In this document: in pieces, positions 8,299 to 17,984 of the stretch | Layout: each line of letters opens with the position of its first letter | Position numbering within the stretch: the first letter of the stretch is position 1 | Source: Brevundimonas huaxiensis | GTDB lineage: Bacteria; Pseudomonadota; Alphaproteobacteria; Caulobacterales; Caulobacteraceae | DNA: 64,000 nucleotides | Reading direction: 5' to 3' | NCBI RefSeq assembly: GCF_014218725.1 | Contig: NZ_JABBJE010000001.1 | Span: forward strand, 806,001-870,000 | Made by a program: the position numbers and the translations under genes | Notes under the pieces: generated by a model | Database searches by the model: none | The model's input: the letters and a program-made list of their open reading frames with translations, nothing else | Told to the model about the DNA's origin: nothing

Positions 8299-10854
8299 TC
8301 ACGCGGCCTCTCGCGGGCCGCGCCAGGCGAGCAGACGCAGCGCGTTGAAGACGACCAGCAGCGTCGAACCCTCGTGCAGAGCCACCGCCGGACCGATGCC
8401 AAGCCCGAAGATCGTCGCCGGAACGAGGAAGGCCACCACGCCGAGGCTGACGAACAGGTTCTGACGGATGATGCGGCGGGTCTGCCGGCTGAGGCCGACG
8501 GTGAACGGCAGCTTTGACAGGTCGTCGGCCATCAGGGCGACGTCGGCCGTCTCCAGGGCGACGTCCGATCCGGCCGCCCCCATGGCGACGCCCACGGTCG
8601 CCGTCGCCATCGCCGGGGCGTCGTTGACCCCGTCTCCGACCATGGCGACCTTGGCCTCCGCCCGCAGTTTCTTGATGGCCTCGACCTTGTCCTCCGGCAT
8701 CAGGTCGCCCCAGGCCTCGGTCAGGCCGACCTGCCCGGCGACCGCCTGAGCGGCTTTCTGATGATCGCCCGAGATCATGATCATCCGGCGGATGCCGAGC
8801 GCGCGCAGCGCCGTCAGTGTCTCGCGCGCCTTCGCCCGGGGCGTGTCCAGAAGTCCGATGACGCCGAGGTCCTTGTTCCCCTGCCGCACCACCATAAGGG
8901 TGCGGCCCTCGTTGCGCAGGGCGGCGACCGCGATCTCCGTATCGGGGCCCAGCGGCGCGATGCCGTCGGCGCCGAACATCTCCGGCTTGCCGATCCAGAT
9001 CTCCCTCCCCTCCAACCGGGCGGTGACCCCCTTCCCCGTCAGGCTGCGCAGATCCGTCGCGGTTCGCGCGGGCGCGGTCGCCAGGCGCTGGCTTCCATCC
9101 CGGACGATCGCCTCCGCGAGCGGGTGGTCGCTGAGCCGTTCGACGGCGACGGCGATCTCCAGCAGTTCGTCTTCGGTCGTCTGGCCGAAGGGCACGACAT
9201 CGGTGATCCGCGGCTTCCCTTCGGTGAGGGTTCCGGTCTTGTCGAAGGCGATGGCATCCAGCGCGCCGAGGTTCTCCAGCGGCGCCCCACCCTTCACCAA
9301 GACCCCGGCCCGGGCCGCCCGGGCCACGCCGGACAGCACCGCGCTGGGCGTGGCGATGGCCAGGGCGCAGGGGCTCGCCGCCACCAGCACCGCCATCGCG
9401 CGGTAGAAGCTGTCGCGGAAGGGCTCGTCGACGACCACCCAGGCGAACAGGAGAACGAAGGCCAGACCGAGGACCAGGGGGACGAAGACCCGTTCGAAGC
9501 GGTCGGTAAAGCGCTGCGTCGGCGATTTCTGGGTCTCGGCCTCGCTGACCATCCGGACGACCTTGGCCAGGGTCGTGTCGTTGGAGCGCCGCGTCGTCTC
9601 GATCTCGATCGCGCCGCCGCCGTTGATCGTGCCAGCGAAGACCACCGACGACGCCGCGACCGATGCGGGTCTGGCCCGCGCTTCCTCGGCGTCCGCGACC
9701 GGCTGCTTGTCGACCGGGATGCTCTCTCCGGTGACCGGCGCCTGGTTGACGCTGGACGTGCCCTTGATCACGAAGCCGTCGGCCGGCAACCGCTCGTTCG
9801 GCCGGACGACGACCAGGTCGCCGATCTCCAGCTGCTCCACGGGCAGTTCGACGACCTGATCGCCGCGCCGCACATGGGCGGTGCGCGGCGCCAGGGCCGC
9901 CAGCGCCTCGATCGCCTTCTTGGCGCGGCCCATGGCGTAGTGCTCGAGCGCGTGCCCCAGGCTGAACAGGAACAGCAGCAGCGCCCCCTCCGCCCAGGCG
10001 CCCAGCGCGGCCGCGCCCGCGGCCGCGACCAGCATCAGGGTGTCGATCTCGAACCGCTTGCGCCGCAGGTTTCCGATAGCTTCGCCGACCGTGAACCAGC
10101 CGCCCAAGGCGTAGGCGATCAGGAAGAGCGCGAACGGCAGCGCCGCCGGGAGGGCCGGAACGAATTTCTCGATCAGCCAGCCGACCGTCAGGGCGACGCC
10201 GCTCCCCACGGCGAAGATCAGCTCCGTGTTCGGCCCCAGCACCCCGCCATGGCTATGGTCATGACCGTCGCCTTCGGAATGGCCGTGGTCGTGTCCATCG
10301 CCCTCGGCGTGTCCGTGATCGTGGCCGTCGTCCGGACCATGACCCGACGCCGCGTTCCGGGCCGCTTGCGGCGCCGGACCCACAGCCGCCGATGGGCCGG
10401 CGACGTCCGACGTCTCCGTCAATTTGAGACCAAGAGACGCCAGGCGCTCGACCAATCTCTCGCGGCTCGTGGCCTGACGGTCGAACTCCAGACGCAAGGC
10501 GCCCGCCGGATCCAGCGCGGCTTCGATGACGCCGGCTTCCTCGCCCAGCTCGGCCGCGAGCGTGCGGGCGTGGCGCGCATGCCGGACGCCGTGCACCCGT
10601 CCCGTCAGGTGGCCGAACCGCTCGCTGACCTCGGCGCCGGCCTGCCGCGCCCGCCGTCTGACCTGGGCCAGCGACAGCAGGTCCGGATCATAGTGGATGC
10701 AGAGCTCCGCGCCGTCCGCGCCCTCGACCAGATGCGCCTCGGACACGCCCGCCTCGGCCCGCATGAGGGCGATCAGACGTCCCACGCAGCCGTCCTCGGC
10801 GTCAGGCGCGTGGGGAAGAAGGACGGGAATATTGAGCCGGAGGGTCTTGGGCAT
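8299..10854 (-). CDS. P1B-4-type heavy-metal translocating ATPase
   Basis: An 851-residue ATP-driven metal exporter in the inner membrane. An N-terminal degenerate metal-binding region (about 150 residues) is followed by a His-rich linker (repeats of [20 protein letters not shown]), eight membrane segments, the transmembrane metal motif SPC ([13 protein letters not shown]), the phosphorylation motif DKTGTLT and the hinge [13 protein letters not shown] plus HEGST near the C-terminus is the signature of the P1B-4 group (Co, Zn, Cd or Fe), rather than the CPC of Cu or Zn/Cd pumps. It sits in a run with a Czc-type pump, so Co/Zn/Cd export fits. Exact metal specificity cannot be read from sequence alone. 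Confidence 0.93.
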   Translation of the reverse strand: MPKTLRLNIPVLLPHAPDAEDGCVGRLIALMRAEAGVSEAHLVEGADGAELCIHYDPDLLSLAQVRRRARQAGAEVSERFGHLTGRVHGVRHARHARTLAAELGEEAGVIEAALDPAGALRLEFDRQATSRERLVERLASLGLKLTETSDVAGPSAAVGPAPQAARNAASGHGPDDGHDHGHAEGDGHDHGHSEGDGHDHSHGGVLGPNTELIFAVGSGVALTVGWLIEKFVPALPAALPFALFLIAYALGGWFTVGEAIGNLRRKRFEIDTLMLVAAAGAAALGAWAEGALLLFLFSLGHALEHYAMGRAKKAIEALAALAPRTAHVRRGDQVVELPVEQLEIGDLVVVRPNERLPADGFVIKGTSSVNQAPVTGESIPVDKQPVADAEEARARPASVAASSVVFAGTINGGGAIEIETTRRSNDTTLAKVVRMVSEAETQKSPTQRFTDRFERVFVPLVLGLAFVLLFAWVVVDEPFRDSFYRAMAVLVAASPCALAIATPSAVLSGVARAARAGVLVKGGAPLENLGALDAIAFDKTGTLTEGKPRITDVVPFGQTTEDELLEIAVAVERLSDHPLAEAIVRDGSQRLATAPARTATDLRSLTGKGVTARLEGREIWIGKPEMFGADGIAPLGPDTEIAVAALRNEGRTLMVVRQGNKDLGVIGLLDTPRAKARETLTALRALGIRRMIMISGDHQKAAQAVAGQVGLTEAWGDLMPEDKVEAIKKLRAEAKVAMVGDGVNDAPAMATATVGVAMGAAGSDVALETADVALMADDLSKLPFTVGLSRQTRRIIRQNLFVSLGVVAFLVPATIFGLGIGPAVALHEGSTLLVVFNALRLLAWRGPREAA

Positions 10855-10863
10855 GGTCGGGCC

Positions 10864-10995
10864 TCAGGGGAAGTCGCGGGTAGGGTTGGAGCGTTCGGGG
10901 ATGAGAAGACCGGCGCCGTGCATGGCTGCGCCCGCAGCGAAGGCGGCGAGGGCCAGGATCGCGCTGAGCAGGGTGACGAGACGTTTGCGGTTCAC
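10864..10995 (-). CDS. 43-residue membrane peptide in metal operon
   Basis: A short gene in the gap between the methyltransferase-like gene and the P-type ATPase. It starts with GTG, preceded by a strong AGGAGG ribosome binding site at about 7 bases, and stops 9 bases before the ATPase start. The product begins MNRKRLVTLLSAILALAAFA: two basic residues, then one hydrophobic segment of about 20 residues, then a polar tail (PERSNPTRDFP). It could be a single-span regulator of the pump or a small secreted peptide. No family is recognised, but the ribosome binding site and tight spacing argue it is real. Confidence 0.65.
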   Translation of the reverse strand: MNRKRLVTLLSAILALAAFAAGAAMHGAGLLIPERSNPTRDFP

Positions 10996-11006
10996 CTCGC
11001 ACCTCC

Positions 11007-11618
11007 TCAGGGCAATGCGACGACGGCGTCGAGCCAGCCGATCGCCTGGAGGCGCTCCAGCCCCTCGAACACGGGCAGCGCCAGGAGAAAGACCAAGCCG
11101 TCGCGGACGGTCTTGAGAAAGAACGACGGGCGGACCGACAGCTCCGCCTCATCTCGCCAGAGGCGAGGATCGGGCAGGAAGCGCGGGGTCCGCTCGAAGT
11201 ACGTCCGGTAGGTCTCGCCGAAGGCGGTCCCCAGGTAACTCTCCTCGCGTCTCGCGACGATCAGGAAGACCCCCCAGCAGGCCAGGGCGAACGCGAGGCC
11301 GACGCTGAGGCTGCCGGTCTGGGCGCCGACCCCGAAGGCCCCGATGACGCTGAAGACGTAGAGCGGATTGCGGCACAGCGAATAGGGTCCGCTGGCGACG
11401 ATCTCCTGCTTCTTGCGCCCGCCGATATAGAGGGAGCACCAGGCGCGTCCGAGCACGCAGACCATGATCGCCACCATGCCAAGATGCTCGACCGGGTGTT
11501 CGAGCCCGGGCAGCGCTCGCACCAGAGCGGTCCAGGCCAGCAGGGCGAACAGGCCCGCGCCGATGAAGAGTTTCCGCCAACGCTGGACCGAGGCGATGTC
11601 GATCAGGGGCGGGCTCAT
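11007..11618 (-). CDS. Isoprenylcysteine carboxyl methyltransferase-like membrane protein
   Basis: A 203-residue multi-span protein of the ICMT/phospholipid methyltransferase superfamily. The family core is visible as GPYSLCRNPLYVFSVIGAFG followed by REESYLGTAFGETYRTYFERTPRFLP, which forms the S-adenosylmethionine pocket. Bacterial members of this fold are often found beside metal pumps; their substrate is mostly unknown. The start ATG (MSPPLIDIAS) overlaps the stop of the CDF-like gene by four bases. The C-terminal 50 residues form an additional hydrophobic region. Confidence 0.8.
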   Translation of the reverse strand: MSPPLIDIASVQRWRKLFIGAGLFALLAWTALVRALPGLEHPVEHLGMVAIMVCVLGRAWCSLYIGGRKKQEIVASGPYSLCRNPLYVFSVIGAFGVGAQTGSLSVGLAFALACWGVFLIVARREESYLGTAFGETYRTYFERTPRFLPDPRLWRDEAELSVRPSFFLKTVRDGLVFLLALPVFEGLERLQAIGWLDAVVALP

Positions 11619-12220
11619 GCGTCCGCCTCCGGTCCGTCGCGTCGCGCGGCCCGGGCGTCGCCGAGGATGTCGAGCCCCCCCTTGGCCGCGATGGCCGCGA
11701 CCAGGACGCCGACCACCAAGTCGGGCCAGGCCTGGTCCAGCCACATCACCAGACCGCCGGCGACGAGGATACCGCCGTTGGACGCGAAATCGTTGAGGCT
11801 GAAGGTCTCGGCGGCCTTCATGTTGACGTCGCTGCTCTGCTGGCGGCGGATGAGCATGAGGCAGATCAGGTTGATGACCGCGGCGATGACGGCGAGGACC
11901 ATCATGGTCGGGCCGACCGGTTCCGTCCCGGTCAGCGTCCTGCGCAGGGCGTCGAGCAGGACGAGGACCGCGAAGATCAGCAGCATCACGCCGGAGACCT
12001 GCGCCGCGCGGGTCTTCCAGATCAGGGCCCGGCCGACCGCGAGGAAGCTGATCAGATAGACGGCCGCGTCGGATCCGTTGTCCACGGCGTTGGCCAGCAG
12101 GGCGCTGGAGTCGGCGGCGAGGCCGCCGACTCCCAGGCCCACGAACAGCAGAGCGTTTAGGGCCAGAACCGCCAGCAGGATACGGCGCTGGACCTGCTCC
12201 GTGTCGTGGCCCCCGTTCAT
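11615..12220 (-). CDS. CDF-like cation transporter, membrane domain only
   Basis: A 201-residue protein with five or six hydrophobic segments and metal-site-like motifs in the second and fifth helices (NAVDNGSDAAVYL and SLNDFASNGGIL), resembling cation diffusion facilitators, which exchange Zn, Co or Cd for protons. It lacks the usual cytoplasmic C-terminal domain. It is coupled by four-base overlaps to both neighbours: the RND pump gene upstream and the methyltransferase-like gene downstream. A second protein of the same truncated type, but with a Cys-rich head, lies at 19505-20332. Confidence 0.82.
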   Translation of the reverse strand: MNGGHDTEQVQRRILLAVLALNALLFVGLGVGGLAADSSALLANAVDNGSDAAVYLISFLAVGRALIWKTRAAQVSGVMLLIFAVLVLLDALRRTLTGTEPVGPTMMVLAVIAAVINLICLMLIRRQQSSDVNMKAAETFSLNDFASNGGILVAGGLVMWLDQAWPDLVVGVLVAAIAAKGGLDILGDARAARRDGPEADA

Positions 12221-15200
12221 TCCTCCAGTCCTTCCGCGGCGCGGTGCTTCACAGCCTTGGCCGCGAAGGTGGGCAGGACCAGGAGGGTGAGGGCCGTGGC
12301 GGTCAGAAGACCGCCGATGACCACGGTCGCCAGAGGCTTCTGCACCTCAGCGCCCGCCCCGTGCGCGATCGCCATCGGAATGAAGCCAACGATCGCCACC
12401 AGTGCCGTGGTCAGAACCGCGCGAAGACGGCTGGAGGCGCCCTCAATGGCGGCGACCATGGGTTCCGCCCCGGCCTGGAGCCGTTCGCGGATCGCCTGCA
12501 TCAGGACCAGCCCGTTCAATGTCGCCACGCCGGAGACGGCGATGAAACCGACCGCCGCGGACACCGAGAAGGGCATGCCCCTCAACAGCAGGGCCAACGC
12601 CCCGCCGACCAGGGCCAGAGGCACGCAGGCGAAGACCAGACCGGCCTCCGCGAACGAGCCCAGGGCCATGAACAGCAGGATGCCGATCAGGATGAAGACG
12701 ACCGGGATCACCAGACCCAGCCGCTGCTCGGCCCGCTTCAGGTTCTCGAACTGGCCGCCCCAGGTCAGGGAGTAGCCCGCCGGAAGTTGAACCTGTTCCT
12801 GCACGCGCGCCTGGGCGTCCGTGACGAAGCCGCCCAGATCGCGCCCGCGCACATTGGCCTGGACCACCATGCGCCGGCTGCCGTCGTTGCGGCTGATCTG
12901 GTTCTGACCTTCCGCAACCTGGATACGGGCGACCGAGGACAGAGGCACCGTGATGCCGGTCGTCGTCGTGATCGGCAGCGCCGCGAGCGCCGCCGGATCG
13001 TTGCGGGCCTCATCCGCCAGACGAACCACCACATCGAAGCGACGGTCCCCCTCGAAGATCTGCCCCGCCTCGGCGCCACCGATGGCCGCGGAGACGGCGT
13101 TGGACACCTCCGCCGCCGACAGGCCGTAGTTGGCGGCCGCGAAGCGATCCACGCTGACCGTCAGGGTCGGCAGACCGGAGGCCTGCTCCACCCGCACGTC
13201 AGCCGAGCCTTGGGTGTTGCGCAGGACATTGGCCACCTGATCGGCGGTCGCCTGCAGCTGGGTGAAGTCATCGCCGTAGACCATGACCGCCAGATCGGTC
13301 CGGACGCCCGAGATCAGTTCGTTGAACCGAAGCTCAATGGGCTGACTGAACTCGAAGCTGTTGCCGAGCTGGGCCGAGGCCAGTTCCTCGAACCGGGCGA
13401 TCAACTCCTCCTTCTCCAGCCGCGGATCCGGCCATTCCTTGCGGTCCTTCAGGATGATGACCGCGTCGGAGATGTTGGGCGGCATGGGGTCGACGGCCGC
13501 TTCGGCGGTGCCGGTCCGGGCGAAGATGGTCTTCACCTCGGGCTGGGCGGCGATGGCGCGCTCGATCGCCATCTGCATGGCGAGGGATTGTTCGAGCGAG
13601 GCCGACGGAACGCGCAGCGCCTGCATGGCGATGTCGCCTTCGTCCAGCGTCGGGATGAACTCCCGGCCCAGGGTGGTGAAGGCGACGCCGCCCACCGCCA
13701 GCGCGCCCAGCGCCGCGATCAGAACGATCTTGGGACGGCCGACCGCCGCCCGGATCGCCGGTTCGGCCCAGCGGCGGACCCAACGGATGATGAAGGTCTC
13801 GTGCTCGTGCGCGTGACCGTGCTCGTCCACATCGATCTTCTTCGGCTCGCGCACCAGCAGCGCCGTCATCGCCGGCACGAAGGTGAACGAGAAGATGAAG
13901 GCGCCGACCAGAGCCAGCATCACCGTCGCGCCCATCGGGATGAAGGTCTTCCCCTCGACCCCTTCGAGCATCAGCAGCGGGGTGAAGACCAGCAGGATGA
14001 TCAGCTGACCGAACGCCGCCGGCTTGACCATCTTCATCGCTGCGGCCGCAGCGACGCTCAGGCGCTCTTTGCGCGTCAGCGCCCGACCGACCTCGATCCG
14101 CTTCTGCGACAGCATCAGCAAAGTGCTCTCGACGACGATGACCGCGCCATCGACCAGAAGGCCGAAGTCCAGCGCGCCCAGGCTCATCAGGTTACCGCTG
14201 ATCCCGAACCGGTTCATGCCGATAATGGCGAACAGGAAGCTGATCGGAATCATCAGCGCGGTGATGCTGGCGGCGCGAATATTCCCGAGCAGCAGGAAAA
14301 GCACTACGATCACCAGCAGCGCGCCCTCGGTCAGGTTCCGAGCCACGGTCGCGATGGTCTTGTTGACCAGCGCGCTGCGGTTCAGGACCGGCTCGGCGAC
14401 GATGCTCGGCGGCAGGCTGGCGCCGACTTCCTCAAGACGTTCGGCCGCAGCTTGGGCGACGGTGCGGCTGTTGCCGCCCGCCAGCATCAGGGCCGTGCCG
14501 ATGACGGCTTCGTGGCCGTCGCGGCTTGCGCCGCCGAGACGCGGCGCCTGCCCCACCTCGACGGTGGCGACATCGGCGACGCGGACGACCAGACCGTTAC
14601 GGTTGACGACAGGGGCCTGGGCCAGATCCGGAATGGTCTGTGCCAGGGCGTCGGTGCGGACGGTCAGGGCTTCACCCGAGCGCTGGACATAGCCGGCGCC
14701 CGCCTGGGTGTTGGCGTTCTCCAGCGCCAGGATCAGATCGCCGAGGCCGAGACCATAGCTGGCGAGACGCGCCGCGTCGGGGCGGACGGCGAACTCCTTC
14801 ACATAGCCACCGTTGACATCGACACCGGCCAGGCCGGCCGCCGTGCGCATGCGCGGGGCGATAATCCAGTCCTGAACGGTGCGCAGATAGGTCGCCCGCG
14901 CCTGCGGCGTAGTCAGCAGCTCGCCTTCGGGCGTCAGATAGGCGCCGCCGGCCTGCCAGCCGGGCTGGCCCGGCTTGGCGAGGTTCTGGGAGTTGAACGG
15001 CTTGTAGTCGACCGTCCACATCAGCACCTCGCCGAGACCCGTGGTGATCGGAGCCAGACCCGGCTCGACCCCTTCGGGGAGGTTCTCGCGGGCCTGGGCC
15101 ATCCGCTCGGCCACCTGCTGGCGGGCGAAATAGATGTCCGTCTGGTCGGTGAAGATGACAGTGACCTGGCTGAAGCCGTTGCGGCTCAGGGACCGGGTGC

Positions 15201-15441
15201 TCTGCAGGCCGGGGATGCCGGCCATGGCGGTTTCGATGGGATAGGTGACCTGTCGCTCCATCTGCTCGGGCGCGAGCGCCGGGGCGATGGTGTTGATCTG
15301 GACCTGCCGGTTGGTGATGTCCGGCACGGCGTCGATGGGCAGCTTGGTCAGCTGGAACAGACCCCAGGCCGAGACGAGGGCCGTGGCGAGGACCACGAAC
15401 CATCGGAATTTGACCGAGGCCTCGATGATGAATTTGAACAT
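12217..15441 (-). CDS. czcA: Heavy-metal RND efflux pump, inner-membrane transporter (CzcA-type)
   Basis: A 1074-residue resistance-nodulation-division transporter that uses the proton gradient to drive divalent metal out of the periplasm or cytoplasm. Twelve membrane segments and two large periplasmic loops are apparent. The helix-4 motif DFGLLVDGAVIVVE matches the Co/Zn/Cd (HME1) subgroup, with its conserved acidic residues. A cytoplasmic His stretch (DEHGHAHEHE) may hold metal. The length is normal for the family. It follows the adaptor gene by 12 bases and overlaps the CDF-like gene by four. With 15454-17927 it forms the complete tripartite pump. Confidence 0.93.
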   Translation of the reverse strand: MFKFIIEASVKFRWFVVLATALVSAWGLFQLTKLPIDAVPDITNRQVQINTIAPALAPEQMERQVTYPIETAMAGIPGLQSTRSLSRNGFSQVTVIFTDQTDIYFARQQVAERMAQARENLPEGVEPGLAPITTGLGEVLMWTVDYKPFNSQNLAKPGQPGWQAGGAYLTPEGELLTTPQARATYLRTVQDWIIAPRMRTAAGLAGVDVNGGYVKEFAVRPDAARLASYGLGLGDLILALENANTQAGAGYVQRSGEALTVRTDALAQTIPDLAQAPVVNRNGLVVRVADVATVEVGQAPRLGGASRDGHEAVIGTALMLAGGNSRTVAQAAAERLEEVGASLPPSIVAEPVLNRSALVNKTIATVARNLTEGALLVIVVLFLLLGNIRAASITALMIPISFLFAIIGMNRFGISGNLMSLGALDFGLLVDGAVIVVESTLLMLSQKRIEVGRALTRKERLSVAAAAAMKMVKPAAFGQLIILLVFTPLLMLEGVEGKTFIPMGATVMLALVGAFIFSFTFVPAMTALLVREPKKIDVDEHGHAHEHETFIIRWVRRWAEPAIRAAVGRPKIVLIAALGALAVGGVAFTTLGREFIPTLDEGDIAMQALRVPSASLEQSLAMQMAIERAIAAQPEVKTIFARTGTAEAAVDPMPPNISDAVIILKDRKEWPDPRLEKEELIARFEELASAQLGNSFEFSQPIELRFNELISGVRTDLAVMVYGDDFTQLQATADQVANVLRNTQGSADVRVEQASGLPTLTVSVDRFAAANYGLSAAEVSNAVSAAIGGAEAGQIFEGDRRFDVVVRLADEARNDPAALAALPITTTTGITVPLSSVARIQVAEGQNQISRNDGSRRMVVQANVRGRDLGGFVTDAQARVQEQVQLPAGYSLTWGGQFENLKRAEQRLGLVIPVVFILIGILLFMALGSFAEAGLVFACVPLALVGGALALLLRGMPFSVSAAVGFIAVSGVATLNGLVLMQAIRERLQAGAEPMVAAIEGASSRLRAVLTTALVAIVGFIPMAIAHGAGAEVQKPLATVVIGGLLTATALTLLVLPTFAAKAVKHRAAEGLEE

Positions 15442-15453
15442 GCGATCGCCCCC

Positions 15454-16674
15454 TTAGTGACCGTGCTCGGCCTCGCCCTTGGCCAGTTCGGCCTTGAGCA
15501 GGAAGGCGTTGGCGGACGCGATGCGCTCGGAGCCGGTCAGGCCGCGCAGGATTTCTGTGCGACCGGCGGCCTGACGGCCGGCGAGCACCTGAGTGGCCTG
15601 AAAGCCGCCCTGGACCTGCACGAAGACCACAGTGTTGCCGTCGACGGTCTGGACCGCTTCGGACGGCACGGTCATGCCGCCCGAGGTCGCCTGTCCGGTG
15701 ACCACCGAGCCGGACACGGCGGACCCGGCGGGCGGCAGGGTTCCGGAAGACGGACGGGCGCGGATGACGGTCGCTCCGCTCTCGTTCAGACCGGCGTCCG
15801 CGGCCACCCCGGTGACGACCGCGTCGAACTCGCCGGACGGCCCGGTGACCCGCATCGCCGCGCCCGGGCGAACATTCGCCGCCAGGGCGGGAGGCGCGTT
15901 GAACACCATCTCGACGCGGGCCGGGTTGGACACTTCGGCGACCACGCCGCCCTGGGCGACGAAGCCGCCCGGTCCGACCTGCACATTGCTCACCACGCCC
16001 GAGATCGGGCTGGTCACGTTGAGCCGTCCTGACGCATTGGGCGAGCCCGCGGCTGCGGACCGCGCCCGAGCCGCACGGGTCGCTGCCTCGGCGCTGAGAA
16101 GCTGCGCCCGCGAGGCCTCGACCTCCTGGCGGGCGACCACGCCCTGTTCGGACAGGTTGCGGTTCCGCTGATAGGCCTGACGCGCGGCCTCGGCGGAGGC
16201 CGCCGCCGCATCGGCGTCGGCGCGGAAGGTGGCGGCTTCACCGCTGACCAGGCTGACGAGCGGCTGGCCGGCGCGAACCGACTGGCCGGGCGCCACAAGC
16301 ACCCGCTCGACCCGGCCGCCAACCGCAGCGGCGACCGCAGCGCGGGAATCGACCATCGGCTCGACCCGCCCCGCCAGACGCGTCTCCGCCCCGCCGCCGG
16401 CGCTTACGCCGACGACGGAGATGCCGGCCGCCTGGATCTGCGCGGCGGTCAGTTCGACGCGGCCCTCTTCGGCCTCGCCCTCCTCGGCATGCCCGGCCTC
16501 GCCTTCCGCATGCCCGCCTTCCTCTTCGCCATGGCCGGCTTCGCCCTCCGCGGCCGCCGGGGCAGGCGGCGCGTCGGCGCCTCGCGTGGCGAGATAGAGC
16601 CCGCCGCCGCCAAGGACGACGAGGGCGGCGACGCCGCCGATCAACAGGGTCTTGTTGGATGTGCGCTTGCGCAT
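15454..16674 (-). CDS. czcB: RND periplasmic adaptor (CzcB-type)
   Basis: A 406-residue membrane-fusion protein that links the CzcA-type pump to the outer-membrane channel. An N-terminal hydrophobic anchor (TLLIGGVAALVVLGGGGLYLA) is followed by an unusually His/Glu-rich segment (repeats of GHAEGEAGHAEE, residues about 42-70), probably metal-binding. Then come the barrel-sandwich and hairpin regions (GGRVERVLVAPGQSVRAGQPL; helical EAARQAYQRNRNLSEQG). The extreme C-terminus is also His-tipped (GEAEHGH). The ATG at 16674 overlaps the czcC stop as TGATG. Confidence 0.92.
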   Translation of the reverse strand: MRKRTSNKTLLIGGVAALVVLGGGGLYLATRGADAPPAPAAAEGEAGHGEEEGGHAEGEAGHAEEGEAEEGRVELTAAQIQAAGISVVGVSAGGGAETRLAGRVEPMVDSRAAVAAAVGGRVERVLVAPGQSVRAGQPLVSLVSGEAATFRADADAAAASAEAARQAYQRNRNLSEQGVVARQEVEASRAQLLSAEAATRAARARSAAAGSPNASGRLNVTSPISGVVSNVQVGPGGFVAQGGVVAEVSNPARVEMVFNAPPALAANVRPGAAMRVTGPSGEFDAVVTGVAADAGLNESGATVIRARPSSGTLPPAGSAVSGSVVTGQATSGGMTVPSEAVQTVDGNTVVFVQVQGGFQATQVLAGRQAAGRTEILRGLTGSERIASANAFLLKAELAKGEAEHGH

Positions 16675-17927
16675 CACTGGGCTCCTTGGAAGGGGGCGCG
16701 GCCGTCCAGGCGCGCGAGATCGATCTCGGCGCGGACGCGCGCGAGACGGGCGTCGACCGCGGCGGACCGCGCGTTGACGAGGGCGGTTCGGGTGACGCGC
16801 AGTTCGACCTGGGAGATGCGACCGGCCTCGAAGCCGATCCGCGACAGGCGGTAAGCTTCTTCGGCCGCGGTGACGCCGGCGTCGGCGGCCGCCACGCGGC
16901 TCACCGAGGCGGCCAGGCGCGCCACCGCGGCGGCCCGGTCGGCCTGGGCCTCCTGCCGCGCCGACATCAGGCGGGCGTCGGCCGCCCTGAACTCGGCCTG
17001 CGCCGCCTCGATGTTTCCCCGGTTCCGGTCGAACAGCGGCAGCGGCATGCTGATCCCGAAGGTAAGCGCGGTGGCGTCCTCCGCCTCGAAGCGGCGAATG
17101 CCCACGCTGGCGCTGATGTCCGGGCGGGCCTGGACACGTTGCACGTCGATCCGGCGTTCGGCGGCCGTGCGCTCGGCCTCGGCCACGCGCACGATGGGCG
17201 CGTCGTTGATCGCGGAGCCCACCCCGGACGGCGCCTCGTCCAGCAGACTGACGTCGATGCGCGTCACGGACGACGGGATCATCGCCACGGCGGTGAGGCG
17301 AGCGTAGGCGGCGTCCCGTTCGGCGACGGCTTCGTCAAGGGCGGCGCGGGCTGACGCGACCTCGGCCTCGCCCTGGATGCCGCGCAGGAGCGGCTCGCGC
17401 CCCTCCTCCACCAGCGCCAGGGCGGCGCGGGCGTCGGCCAGGGTCAGGGTCAGGACTTCGTCCGCCAAGGCCGCGCGGCGCTGCGCCGCCTCGGCTTCGG
17501 AATAGACCAGGGCCAGGCGACCGGCGGCGTCGATCACCGCAAGATCGCGCTGCAGGCCGACGGCGCCGGCCTCGGCGCGCGCGGCGGCGATGCGGCTCGC
17601 GCGACGTCCCCACAATTCGAGGTCCGTGCTCAACGCGAGGGTCGTATCGGCGTTGTCCATCCCCGAGAAGGGGCCGGAGCCGTACGCGTTCTCGACATCG
17701 AGCCCGAGCACGGGGTTGGGACGCACACGGGCCTGACGCACGCGGGCTTCTGCGGCGTCGAGGTTCGCGCCCGCCTCCAGGGTGGCGGGCGTCTGGCCGA
17801 GCTGCGCGAGCAGTTGGGCGTAGGTCGGGGCGGGGTCAGCCCAGGCGGGACTGACCAGAGTCGCTGCGATCGCAGCAAGCGCGCAGCCGACCGCGAGACC
17901 CGGTCGCCGGCGAGATGTGGGAGACAT
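16674..17927 (-). CDS. czcC: Outer-membrane efflux channel (CzcC-type, TolC family)
   Basis: A 417-residue outer-membrane factor forming the exit duct of the Czc-type pump. It has a signal peptide (GLAVGCALAAIAATLVSPAWA) and two repeats of long coiled helices (for example LDAAEARVRQARVRPNPVLGLDVENAYG and ALTFGISMPLPLFDRNRGNIEAAQAEF), the standard outer-membrane efflux protein architecture. It is the first pump gene in the operon, 57 bases after the His-rich protein gene. Confidence 0.9.
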   Translation of the reverse strand: MSPTSRRRPGLAVGCALAAIAATLVSPAWADPAPTYAQLLAQLGQTPATLEAGANLDAAEARVRQARVRPNPVLGLDVENAYGSGPFSGMDNADTTLALSTDLELWGRRASRIAAARAEAGAVGLQRDLAVIDAAGRLALVYSEAEAAQRRAALADEVLTLTLADARAALALVEEGREPLLRGIQGEAEVASARAALDEAVAERDAAYARLTAVAMIPSSVTRIDVSLLDEAPSGVGSAINDAPIVRVAEAERTAAERRIDVQRVQARPDISASVGIRRFEAEDATALTFGISMPLPLFDRNRGNIEAAQAEFRAADARLMSARQEAQADRAAAVARLAASVSRVAAADAGVTAAEEAYRLSRIGFEAGRISQVELRVTRTALVNARSAAVDARLARVRAEIDLARLDGRAPFQGAQ

Positions 17928-17984
17928 GTTCCATTTCCAGATTTCTGATCACGAAGAGGCGCCCGAAAGGGCGCAGGCCTTCGG

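Noticed and set aside
10255..10345. Apparent tandem DNA repeats in the P-type ATPase gene
   Set aside because: They encode a His/Asp-rich metal-binding linker; codon-level repetition explains them without a mobile or CRISPR-like origin.
12244..16032. A 1262-codon open frame antisense to the RND pump genes
   Set aside because: Composition (Asp/Arg/Gly/His-rich, no domain) is that of the reverse complement of GC-biased codons; the opposite strand carries clear CzcA and CzcB proteins.
16480..16560. Repeats at the start of czcB
   Set aside because: They encode a His/Glu-rich protein segment, not a DNA repeat element.
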